Positions 1 through 5,423 of a stretch of 9,296 nucleotides of DNA are shown here, piece after piece. The stretch lies in the NCBI GenBank assembly GCA_013349725.1, contig DUZB01000010.1, positions 14,278-23,573 of the forward strand. The letters are read 5' to 3'. Each line of letters opens with the position of its first letter. Within the stretch, counting starts at the first letter, position 1. This stretch comes from Deltaproteobacteria bacterium (GTDB taxonomy: Bacteria > Desulfobacterota > DSM-4660 > Desulfatiglandales > Desulfatiglandaceae). Under the pieces are notes generated by a model that was not told the origin of the DNA, did not search any database, and saw nothing but the letters and a program-made list of their open reading frames with translations. A program made the position numbers and the translations under genes.

Positions 1-159
1 TGGTATGCCGGAAACATTTACAGCGCGGTGAACGGGGCTCATAAATATAACCGGAAAGTGCGGGATGATTTCAGCAAATCGTTCAGGGACAGGCTGGATC
101 TAAGAATTCTTACGTCCAGGAAAGGGCCGGAAGGGGTCCTTCTGACATTTCAATTTTGA
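1..159 (+). CDS. 3' end of an unidentified protein gene (5' end outside window)
   Basis: Frame 1 is open from the first base to a TGA at 157-159, giving 52 residues. The segment begins WYAGNIYSAVNGAHKYN, continues with a charged stretch (RKVRDDFSKSFRDRL) and ends in a hydrophobic strand, LLTFQF. The aromatic-rich 'GNIYSAVNGAHKYN' pattern looks like the membrane-proximal or beta-rich C-terminus of envelope proteins of the DUF5683/TPR-associated kind, but that is only a resemblance. It is followed after 27 bases by a lipoprotein gene on the same strand that has its own strong ribosome binding site, so the two may be co-transcribed and both act in the envelope. The function cannot be assigned from this fragment. 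That it is coding is supported by the open frame, the sensible composition and the close spacing to the next gene. Confidence 0.6.
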   Translation, partial: WYAGNIYSAVNGAHKYNRKVRDDFSKSFRDRLDLRILTSRKGPEGVLLTFQF

Positions 160-172
160 TGATCATAATTTA

Positions 173-178
173 AGGAGG
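173..178 (+). promoter_or_regulatory. Shine-Dalgarno site of the small lipoprotein gene
   Basis: AGGAGG lies 8 bases before the ATG at 187. It is a near-perfect anti-16S match and fixes that start codon. The spacer after the preceding stop (160-172) is too short to hold an obvious separate promoter. Confidence 0.8.
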
Positions 179-186
179 CAGCAGGA

Positions 187-411
187 ATGAAAAAACTGGG
201 AATTCTGGTGTTAATGGGACTATTTCTGGCCGGATGTGGTGCGGCAGCCAAGGAATCCGGTTTCTGGGAACATGACACCATGTATAAAAACTGGGACCAT
301 CTGAACTACAGCTTGTTCGGATACAAGGCTCCGACCCCGCAAGCCGGTCAGGAATCCAAAAAGCAGGACTGGTGGGGAATTCCCCAGCAGGGTGTGGTGA
401 TCGCAGAATAA
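187..411 (+). CDS. Small conserved-type lipoprotein of unknown function
   Basis: This 74-residue protein starts with a classical lipoprotein signal: MKK, a hydrophobic core (LGILVLMGLF) and the lipobox LAGC at residues 14-17. Signal peptidase II should cut before Cys17, leaving a lipid-anchored peptide of about 58 residues. Residue 18 is Gly, not Asp, so the E. coli '+2 Asp' inner-membrane retention rule does not apply. The mature part is rich in aromatics (FWEHDTMYKNWDH, then YSLFGYK) and ends QDWWGIPQQGVVIAE. I recall similar short lipoproteins with a 'HDTMYKNWDH ... GYK ... WWG' pattern in Desulfobacterota, with no known function; this is memory, not a search. A strong AGGAGG lies 8 bases upstream. 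It sits 27 bases after the partial envelope-like gene and faces the pseudo-receiver gene tail to tail. Confidence 0.85.
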   Translation: MKKLGILVLMGLFLAGCGAAAKESGFWEHDTMYKNWDHLNYSLFGYKAPTPQAGQESKKQDWWGIPQQGVVIAE

Positions 412-430
412 TAAACGGGAAAAGTGCCTG

Positions 431-461
431 CCGGTCCCTGGAGGGATTCTTCAAGGACCGG
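431..461. terminator. Stem-loop between convergent genes, possible weak bidirectional terminator
   Basis: CCGGTCC (431-437) pairs perfectly with GGACCGG (455-461), a 7-bp GC-rich stem with a 17-base loop. It lies just after the lipoprotein gene (stop at 411) and overlaps the last codons and stop (451-453) of the leftward pseudo-receiver gene. On the leftward strand a short TTTT follows about 6 bases after the stem; on the rightward strand no T-run follows. The position suits a shared transcript end, but the missing T-tract means it is not a canonical intrinsic terminator. Confidence 0.4.
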
Positions 462-843
462 TAAGGGCTCCCGAAATCTTCTCGAAATTATCCAGGAGGG
501 TGAAAAACCCATCACCCGGGGCGTTTCCCACGTGCCCCAGTATCCCGTAGCCTTCTGCTTTTTCCTCCACTTCTTCCTCGGATGCGTCCGTTAACAGAAT
601 CGTCGAAGTCATAGGGGAACGTTTTACCACTTCCTCCATCAGCTGAAATGGAGAATAACCATCTTCGGTTTCGCCTAAGATGATCAAAGGAATGGTTTTT
701 CCTCCTAACTGCTCGATCATCTCCTCTCTCGTGGATAAGATGCTCGGCGCATAAACTCTCTTCTCCAGGAGCTTACCTATCTGCATGGCCTTTTCCTGAT
801 CCTTTTCAACGATGACCGTGCGGTATTTTTTTTCTTCCGTCAT
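451..843 (-). CDS. Degenerate response-regulator receiver-like protein (pseudo-receiver)
   Basis: The 130 residues follow the order of a CheY-type fold: strand 1 'RTVIVEKD' (8-15, acidic residues at 13 and 15), strand 3 'IPLIILG' (51-57) followed by ETEDGYSPF, a helix 'LMEEVVKR', strand 4 'TSTILLTDAS' (79-88), and a final strand near 101-107. The usual phospho-acceptor Asp at the end of strand 3 is replaced: the sequence reads IILGETEDGYS, with Gly57 where Asp is expected. The conserved Lys of strand 5 is also not evident (ILGHVGN). It therefore looks like a stand-alone receiver fold that is not phosphorylated in the normal way, perhaps a protein-interaction module. The start is well supported: GGAGG precedes the ATG with 8 bases between. 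It follows the methyltransferase gene by 42 bases and may be the last gene of that operon. The fold assignment is by eye; coding status is firm. Confidence 0.72.
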   Translation of the reverse strand: MTEEKKYRTVIVEKDQEKAMQIGKLLEKRVYAPSILSTREEMIEQLGGKTIPLIILGETEDGYSPFQLMEEVVKRSPMTSTILLTDASEEEVEEKAEGYGILGHVGNAPGDGFFTLLDNFEKISGALTGP

Positions 844-885
844 AATAAAAACCTCCAGTATTTGTTTTCTCTTAAGTTATTTCCT

Positions 886-1674
886 TCACGGATCGGCCTT
901 TTTATTCGATCCGGTTCCGATCTCTTTTCTCCATAGATACAGGGCGATTCCCGTTGCCATGGCGGCGTTCAGGGAATCCACATCTTTTCTCATGGGGATG
1001 CAAATGCTTGTTGTGTTGCGAAGGCTGTCAGGCAATCCCGGTCCTTCCAGGCCGGGAACCAGGCAGAAAGAAGGAGGAAACCGGAAATCCTCCACATCCT
1101 GCCCTTTGGGTGAAAGGGTGACGATCTGTTGTGTGCCCGTGCATTCAATTTCAGCCAATTCAGGTCCCTTGAAGAGGGGGACCCGGAAGAGGTTGCTCCC
1201 TGCCGCCCTCAGTGCCCTTGGATGAAATGGGTGGGCAGACTCTTTCATCATGACTACCCTTGACACGCCGAATGCCGCCGCGGTTCGAATAACCGCCCCC
1301 ACATTGGCGGGGTCCTGAAAAGGGATCAGGAGCGTGCAACCGTGGGTTCTTACTCGGGCGTTGAAGTCAGGCAAAGGGGGGACTTTTACCAACAGAAGCG
1401 GGCGTCCTGTGTTGAAAAGGTCTATCCGGCGAAAAAGATCCGGACTGAGAGCGAAGGAAGGAATTCCGATTTCCGTTTCGAGCGGCAACTGTTCAAAGGT
1501 TGCGCAGGTTATGATCCCGGTGCATTTTTCCGGAAAATCTCTCAGGACTTCTTTTGTCTGTTTTGGACCGGAAAGGATGGCGACCCCCCCCTTTTTTATC
1601 CCATGGGCGCTTGTCAGTTTTAAAAAGGATTTAAAGGTTGGATTATCCGCACTGCAGATCTTTTTTTCTCTCAT
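886..1674 (-). CDS. SpoU/TrmH-family RNA 2'-O-methyltransferase
   Basis: This 262-residue protein carries the three SPOUT/SpoU motifs. Motif 1 is DPANVGAVIRTAAAFG (121-136) with the conserved Asn124 and the likely catalytic Arg130. Motif 2 is VPGLEGPGLPD (206-216). Motif 3 is IPMRKDVDSLNAAMA (226-240). Proteins of this family form a C-terminal trefoil knot, dimerise, bind S-adenosylmethionine and methylate a ribose 2'-OH of tRNA or rRNA. The first 110 or so residues probably form a substrate-recognition region as in RlmB/TsnR-type members; the exact nucleotide target cannot be read from the sequence. The ATG overlaps the stop of the preceding gene in an ATGA, so translation is coupled. Motif 3 reads SLNAAMA where SLNVSxA is more usual. 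An A6G8 run lies at codons 26-31 (see findings). Confidence 0.92.
   Translation of the reverse strand: MREKKICSADNPTFKSFLKLTSAHGIKKGGVAILSGPKQTKEVLRDFPEKCTGIITCATFEQLPLETEIGIPSFALSPDLFRRIDLFNTGRPLLLVKVPPLPDFNARVRTHGCTLLIPFQDPANVGAVIRTAAAFGVSRVVMMKESAHPFHPRALRAAGSNLFRVPLFKGPELAEIECTGTQQIVTLSPKGQDVEDFRFPPSFCLVPGLEGPGLPDSLRNTTSICIPMRKDVDSLNAAMATGIALYLWRKEIGTGSNKKADP
889..913. other. Perfect 7-bp inverted repeat over the methyltransferase stop region
   Basis: CGGATCG (889-895) pairs with CGATCCG (907-913) around an 11-base loop. On the leftward transcript the hairpin covers the last codons of the methyltransferase gene and ends at its TGA. No T-run follows, so it is unlikely to terminate transcription. 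It could stabilise an mRNA end or separate the downstream pseudo-receiver reading unit, or be chance. Confidence 0.35.
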
Positions 1675-2087
1675 TCCTTCAGCCCTTCGATAATCCGGTT
1701 CCTCATCGTTTCGGTCGATTCTTCTTTAAAATTATAAAATAAGAGAAGCAGTCGCAGGAATTTGATGGCCAGATTCCGGTCTTTCAGGGCTTCTTCGGTG
1801 GTAAGGTGGTCGCTCGTATCATAGAAGGACTTTAAACTGAAAAAGAGTTCGGCTGTGTGGATTGGGTCTGTATGGGACTGCCTGTATTTTAAAATGTTCT
1901 CTAAAAGCTCTTCCAGGGGTTTTCTGTAGCGGGTTGCCATCCTGTAATTATAATAGTGGATTTCCCTCTCTGTCCCATGTTCTTTCGGGGCAAACTGCTC
2001 GATCTTATGGACAAGCAGTTCGAAAAGATCCCCTGGTTTTGCTTTCTTTCCGGGTCGTATCAGCGTCGAAAACAGGTTAAATCCCAC
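1671..2087 (-). CDS. Conserved-type hypothetical protein in the metal-ABC operon
   Basis: I do not recognise this 138-residue protein. It begins MGFNLFSTLIRPGKKAKPGDLF and is predicted to be mostly helical and soluble, with many charged residues (for example EELLENILKYR and EEALKDRNLAIKFLRLLLLFY). The leucine-rich stretch near residues 108-117 is too short and too flanked by charge to be a secure membrane span. No signal peptide, metal-binding cluster or enzyme motif is visible. The start is a GTG with GGAG 9 bases upstream. It follows the permease stop by 4 bases and overlaps the methyltransferase start by 4 bases, so it is firmly part of that operon. The tight placement suggests a co-regulated function but does not define it. 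Confidence 0.8.
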   Translation of the reverse strand: MGFNLFSTLIRPGKKAKPGDLFELLVHKIEQFAPKEHGTEREIHYYNYRMATRYRKPLEELLENILKYRQSHTDPIHTAELFFSLKSFYDTSDHLTTEEALKDRNLAIKFLRLLLLFYNFKEESTETMRNRIIEGLKE

Positions 2088-2091
2088 GGGT

Positions 2092-2913
2092 TCATTCTCC
2101 GCTTATTACACGGCCTTTTATGTTTTTGACCGCTTGAAAAAGGAAAAAAGCCGTTCCCGCGACCAGTATAATGGTTGCGCCGGAGGTGAAGTTGTATTTA
2201 TAGGAAAGCCAAAGTCCGAAAAATGTGAAACAGATACCAAGAAGTGAGGACAGGGCCATCATCTGTGCAAGAGAGCGTGTGTATCTTTCCGCAATGTAGG
2301 GTGGAATAGTCAGCAGGGCAATCGTCAGAATCAGACCTACTGCCTTGATGATCATGACAATGCTAAGGGCGGTCATCCCCAGGAGGAGAAAATAGAGGAA
2401 TTTGACAGGGATTCCTACGATAAATGAAAACTCTTCGTCGTAGGACATGGCGATGAATTCTTTATAAAAAACGAAAACTGCTATGAGTATTACCGTGTCT
2501 AAGGGCGCCATGAGCCATATGTCAGCCTTTGATACTGTAAGGATGCTGCCGAAAAGATAGCTCATCAGGTCTGTGTGATAGCCCGGTGTCAGGTCTATGA
2601 ACAGGATTCCCAGCGCCATCCCCACAGCCCACAGCACTCCGATAACGGTATCCGCCCGGTGTTTGTTCTTGAAACTGACGGCGCCCATAATCATGGCCAC
2701 TCCCACAGCAAAAACCGCAGCCCCCAGGGAAGGGGACAGACCCAGAAAAAAAGCAAGCCCGATCCCGCCGAAAGCCGAGTGGGCAATGCCGCCCGAAATA
2801 AATACAATTCGGTTCACTACGATAAGACTTCCGATAATACCGCACGAAATGCTCACGAAAACACCTGCAAGAAGGGCATTTCTCATGAATTCAAATTGAA
2901 GGGCATCCCACAT
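2092..2913 (-). CDS. Metal ABC transporter permease, ABC-3 family (ZnuB/MntB/TroC-like)
   Basis: The 273-residue protein is strongly hydrophobic, with about eight membrane spans, matching the length and pattern of ABC-3 permeases that import zinc, manganese or iron. Family hallmarks are FISGGIAHSAFGG (38-50), DLMSYLFGSILTVS (115-128) and the AVGLILTIALLTIPPYIAE region (191-209), which corresponds to the usual 'GxLLxxALLxxPAATA' segment. It acts in the inner membrane as a dimer with the ATPase encoded just upstream, whose stop is separated from this ATG by one base. The metal cannot be told from the permease alone; zinc is the most common for this type, manganese or iron possible. No solute-binding protein gene lies beside it in this window. 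Confidence 0.93.
   Translation of the reverse strand: MWDALQFEFMRNALLAGVFVSISCGIIGSLIVVNRIVFISGGIAHSAFGGIGLAFFLGLSPSLGAAVFAVGVAMIMGAVSFKNKHRADTVIGVLWAVGMALGILFIDLTPGYHTDLMSYLFGSILTVSKADIWLMAPLDTVILIAVFVFYKEFIAMSYDEEFSFIVGIPVKFLYFLLLGMTALSIVMIIKAVGLILTIALLTIPPYIAERYTRSLAQMMALSSLLGICFTFFGLWLSYKYNFTSGATIILVAGTAFFLFQAVKNIKGRVISGE
2097..2100 (-). promoter_or_regulatory. Ribosome binding site that supports a GTG start
   Basis: On the leftward strand GGAG is formed by the last codons of the permease gene and stands 9 bases before the GTG at 2087-2085. An ATG at 2095-2093 is in a different frame and gives no product related to the downstream protein, so GTG is the preferred start. Confidence 0.6.
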
Positions 2914-2914
2914 G

Positions 2915-3676
2915 TTATTCCCTCTCGTGCGTGGAAAGTACCCGGTGGGGCAGACCGTGGGCGATCAGGTCCACGGGACACTGGTAGGCGGCATCAATCA
3001 TTTCCGCGGAAATCTGTTTGTCGCTGTGAAAGGTAAGGGAGCGGTTTACACAGGCTACCGATTTAACATGCCGTGATATGACCCCCAAGTCGTGGGTAAT
3101 GGTAACGATAGTGACTTTCTCATTCAACTGGTGGAGAAGATCGAACAGGTTTGTCCCGAATTCCAGATCCACACTGGCGGTGGGTTCGTCAAGAAAGAGT
3201 ATTTCCGGATCCGTTGCCAGGGCCCTGGCTATAAAAACCCTTTGCCTCTGGCCACCGGAAAGCTTTCCGATGGATACACGTCGGTGTTTCCACATCCCCA
3301 CCTTCTTTAACGCGTCTTCAGCCCTTGGGAAATCTTCCCCGGAATACCATCTTCCGATACGGGATCGGGATAACCTTCCCATCAAGGCCACATCCAGAAC
3401 GGAAATGGGAAATGTGATATTGAAATCAATGTTCTGGGGTACATAACCGATACGGTGTTTGACATGGTGCGGGGGTTCCCCCAGGATTTCGATATCGCCT
3501 CTGTCAGGCTTGATTAACCCTAACATGAGCTTGAGCAGCGTTGTTTTTCCACTTCCGTTGGGGCCTATGATTCCCAGAAAATCACCCTGTTTCAACGTGA
3601 AGGTAACGCTTTCGAGAACTGGAGTTGTTTCATAGGAAAAAAAAACTTCTTTCATTTCGATGGCTGGAATATTCAT
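2915..3676 (-). CDS. Metal ABC transporter ATP-binding protein (ZnuC/MntA-like)
   Basis: This 253-residue ABC ATPase has every catalytic element intact: Walker A GPNGSGKT (38-45), Q-loop VPQN with Gln81, signature LSGGQ (139-143), Walker B ILFLDEP (159-165) with catalytic Glu164, and the switch His195 in TITHD. It powers the ABC-3 permease encoded directly downstream. The C-terminal tail contains CPVDLIAHGLPHRVL (233-247), a tail I associate with metal-type ABC ATPases of this lineage; its Cys and His residues could sense or bind metal, which is inference. The gene starts 5 bases after the acidic protein stop, with TTAGGG as a modest ribosome binding site. The pairing with an ABC-3 permease is what separates it from other ABC ATPases. 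Confidence 0.93.
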   Translation of the reverse strand: MNIPAIEMKEVFFSYETTPVLESVTFTLKQGDFLGIIGPNGSGKTTLLKLMLGLIKPDRGDIEILGEPPHHVKHRIGYVPQNIDFNITFPISVLDVALMGRLSRSRIGRWYSGEDFPRAEDALKKVGMWKHRRVSIGKLSGGQRQRVFIARALATDPEILFLDEPTASVDLEFGTNLFDLLHQLNEKVTIVTITHDLGVISRHVKSVACVNRSLTFHSDKQISAEMIDAAYQCPVDLIAHGLPHRVLSTHERE

Positions 3677-3681
3677 AAGCC

Positions 3682-4260
3682 CTAAGGTTTGAGGCTCTCC
3701 TTCAGGCTTTCAATCGCTTCCTTGATGACTTTTTCGGCTACCTTGGCCATGGTTTCACGGACAGCCTTTTCAACAACTTCCCTTATTAACGCCTCGATTC
3801 TTTCTTCTGTCATGCCCGGCAATCCTTCAACCGGGATGGAGCCCAATGGGCCACAGGTCCTGCCTTCCTGCTCCAGTTTGGACATGATTTCTTCCAAATC
3901 CTCATCAGGAAATTCGGCGGAGGCCTCGGGATAAGGTTCTTCATGCGTTTCGAAATCAAAATCCGAGGAGGTAAGGGAGTCTTCTTCACTGTCTTGATCC
4001 GGATCGGGCATGTTTTCCGAAAGGATTTTCATTTCCTTTGTCAATTCATCCAGGTCAATCTCCGAACGGTTGTCCAAAAGTCTTTCCTCTTCCCGTTCAG
4101 GAGGACCGGCAGGGGAATAGGGACTGTTGGGCAGAGCTTCCTTCCTGACGACATCTATGAGTTCTATGACTTCGCTTTCGTCTGAAAGGGTTAAGCCTGA
4201 AAAGCGGACCTCGTTCCGGTCCTTTTTATCATTTCCTGTTGAACCATTGCCTGTAATCAT
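3682..4260 (-). CDS. Acidic protein of unknown function with C-terminal amphipathic helix
   Basis: From the ATG at 4260-4258 the protein has 192 residues (MITGNGSTGNDKK...). The middle is strongly acidic and probably disordered (DLDELTKEMK, PDPDQDSEED, DEDLEEIMSKLEQE). The last 45 residues form a long charged amphipathic helix (EERIEALIREVVEKAV, ETMAKVAEKVIKEAIESL). This end resembles the C-terminal helices of several Desulfobacterota regulatory or scaffold proteins that read 'REVVxEVxPxLAExxIKEEI', but I cannot name a family. An upstream ATG at 4320 would give 212 residues; it is rejected because it falls between the -35 and -10 elements of the promoter at 4339-4311, so it cannot be on that transcript. 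A GGGGG lies about 6 bases before the chosen ATG. It is the first gene of the metal-ABC operon. Confidence 0.78.
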   Translation of the reverse strand: MITGNGSTGNDKKDRNEVRFSGLTLSDESEVIELIDVVRKEALPNSPYSPAGPPEREEERLLDNRSEIDLDELTKEMKILSENMPDPDQDSEEDSLTSSDFDFETHEEPYPEASAEFPDEDLEEIMSKLEQEGRTCGPLGSIPVEGLPGMTEERIEALIREVVEKAVRETMAKVAEKVIKEAIESLKESLKP

Positions 4261-4310
4261 GATGGGCCCCCGAATGATTAAGTGAAAGCCGACAAAACCG
4301 TATGAGTTGA

Positions 4311-4339
4311 AAAATAGCATACAGGCGGTGAGCTGTCAA
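4311..4339 (-). promoter_or_regulatory. Sigma70-type promoter of the metal-ABC operon
   Basis: On the leftward strand TTGACA (4339-4334) is a perfect -35 element, followed by exactly 17 bases and TATTTT (4316-4311), which matches four of six positions of TATAAT. TGC directly before it gives an extended -10 (TGn). Transcription should begin near 4304, leaving an untranslated leader of about 44 bases before the ATG at 4260. The position in front of the first gene of a tightly packed operon supports it. Confidence 0.72.
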
Positions 4340-4450
4340 GGTTTTTTGAATGGGGACTATTTATTGTATCTATTTGTAATGTAAGATGAATATATTCGAT
4401 ATGGGTCGTGTGAGACTCTTCGTTCTCTTGCCTTGCCTGTTTCAGCGCAT
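4340..4450. other. AT-rich intergenic region upstream of the metal-ABC operon promoter
   Basis: These 111 bases separate the EamA stop from the operon promoter. They are clearly more AT-rich than the surroundings and contain a perfect 10-base palindrome, GAATATATTC (4388-4397), about 50 bases upstream of the -35 element, and a TTTGTAATGTAAG stretch just downstream of it. The site could bind a regulator or act as an UP-type element. I do not see a full Fur, Zur or MntR consensus, nor a convincing terminator for the EamA gene. Confidence 0.4.
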
Positions 4451-5329
4451 TTATTTCTGGTTGACCACATAGATGCCGAGGCTGACAAATAACAGGGATA
4501 ATCCAAGGCGGAGGGTTGCGGGTTCATGCAGAAAGAGTATGCCTGAAATGGTTGCAAAGACCGGCGTGAGGAAAGTAAATCCGGAGATGCGGCTGATCGG
4601 GTACGAATATACCAGATAGAACCAGAAGAGATAGCTGATGAAAGCAACGATGATGCCCTGAAACAGGATGGAAGAAAGGATCAGGACGTCCACATGACGG
4701 ATGGGTGTTTCCCCGAACAACATGCTCAGAGCGAAAAGGATCGGGATTGAAAAAATCGTTTGATAAAAAAGGGTATGATGATGGGTTACTTTTCCCACCA
4801 GTCTCCTTCTGATAAAGATCGTGGTGAGGGCCCACAGAATGGCTGCCGCGATGGCAAACAGATCGCCTGTCAACTCGACAAAGGATGGCAGGCCCACGTG
4901 TTTGCTCAAGAGAATGACGATGCCGAAAAAGGACAGGAGAAGCCCCAGACCCTTTGCAACAGTGATTCGATCTCCTTTTAAGAAAAAGTTTGCGCCCAGG
5001 GTGTGGAAAAAGGGGGAAGTATAAAGAAGTATAGATGCTGAAGAAACGGTTGTGAAAACAAGAGAAGAGAAGAGAAAAGCAAATTCCACACCGAAGAGGA
5101 CCCCAACGGCGACTCCATCCAGGATACTTCCCGGGAAGAGACGCATCCCTTTTGACTTCATCCAGACGGCCAACCCCAGCCCGGCGATCACGGATCGGAT
5201 TCCGGCGCAGAATATCGGGTCGATCCCGGCCGTACTGACTTTGATGGCCACCGAGTTTACGCCCCAGAGAATACAGAGCCCGGTGAGCAGGGCCATCGCT
5301 TTGACGTCGAGGGTTTCTCTTGAAGTCAT
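4451..5329 (-). CDS. EamA/DMT-superfamily membrane transporter
   Basis: From the ATG at 5329-5327 the protein has 292 residues, the normal length for a ten-helix EamA transporter made of two tandem five-helix repeats (about 13-140 and 156-290). Hallmarks are LLTGLCILWGVNSVAIK near the start, SSASILLYTSPFF at the end of the first repeat, and FLTPVFATISGILFLHEP (263-280) in the second. Members export amino acids, nucleosides or other metabolites from the inner membrane; the substrate cannot be predicted. The frame stays open back to 5542, but those 71 extra codons would run through the repeat spacer and 119 bases of the ligase gene and are soluble and charged, so they are not used. The ribosome binding site before 5329 is weak (GCGGA), and ATG 5296 is an alternative. 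It may be the last gene of the liv-ligase operon or a separate unit. Confidence 0.88.
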   Translation of the reverse strand: MTSRETLDVKAMALLTGLCILWGVNSVAIKVSTAGIDPIFCAGIRSVIAGLGLAVWMKSKGMRLFPGSILDGVAVGVLFGVEFAFLFSSLVFTTVSSASILLYTSPFFHTLGANFFLKGDRITVAKGLGLLLSFFGIVILLSKHVGLPSFVELTGDLFAIAAAILWALTTIFIRRRLVGKVTHHHTLFYQTIFSIPILFALSMLFGETPIRHVDVLILSSILFQGIIVAFISYLFWFYLVYSYPISRISGFTFLTPVFATISGILFLHEPATLRLGLSLLFVSLGIYVVNQK

Positions 5330-5359
5330 TCCGCGCCTGACGGCAACCAAAAAGGTCTC

Positions 5360-5418
5360 ACGCGAAGGCGCAAAGACGCGAAGTATTTGAAAGCAGCTTT
5401 TTTTTGGGTTCCTTTGCG
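5360..5418. repeat. Period-8 CGCAAAG-type intergenic repeat with inverted arm
   Basis: Three tandem 8-base units lie at 5361-5384: CGCGAAGG, CGCAAAGA, CGCGAAGT. After a spacer with a T8 run (5398-5405), CTTTGCG (5412-5418) is the exact reverse complement of CGCAAAG (5369-5375). This matches the general form of the 'ACGCAAAG ACGCAAAG ... CTTTGCGT' dispersed intergenic palindromes that I recall from many proteobacterial genomes. The copy looks degenerate, as CGCAAAG has drifted to CGCGAAG in two of three units and the second arm has a single unit. It lies in the 94-base spacer between the ligase and EamA genes. Confidence 0.65.
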
Positions 5419-5423
5419 AATCA

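Noticed and set aside
170..454. 94-codon leftward open frame over the lipoprotein gene
   Set aside because: It is antisense to a lipoprotein gene with a strong ribosome binding site and lipobox; no coding features of its own.
812..1225. 137-codon rightward open frame over the methyltransferase 3' end
   Set aside because: It is antisense to the SpoU motif region and has no ribosome binding site or domain.
2575..3036. 153-codon rightward open frame over the metal permease and ATPase junction
   Set aside because: It is antisense to both genes and is low-complexity, rich in His, Arg and Ser, typical of a shadow frame.
4261..4320. 20-codon N-terminal extension of the acidic protein
   Set aside because: Its ATG lies within the promoter, upstream of the expected transcript start.
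4388..4397. Fur or Zur box upstream of the metal operon
   Set aside because: Only a 10-base palindrome is present; it does not match a full Fur, Zur or MntR consensus, so it is kept only as a possible site.
5360..5384. CRISPR-like short tandem units
   Set aside because: The units are only 8 bases with no unique spacers; they fit a dispersed intergenic repeat, not a CRISPR array.
5390..5405. Rightward intrinsic terminator (AAAGC-A-GCTTT followed by T-run)
   Set aside because: The arms leave a one-base loop, so no real hairpin forms, and no rightward gene ends there.
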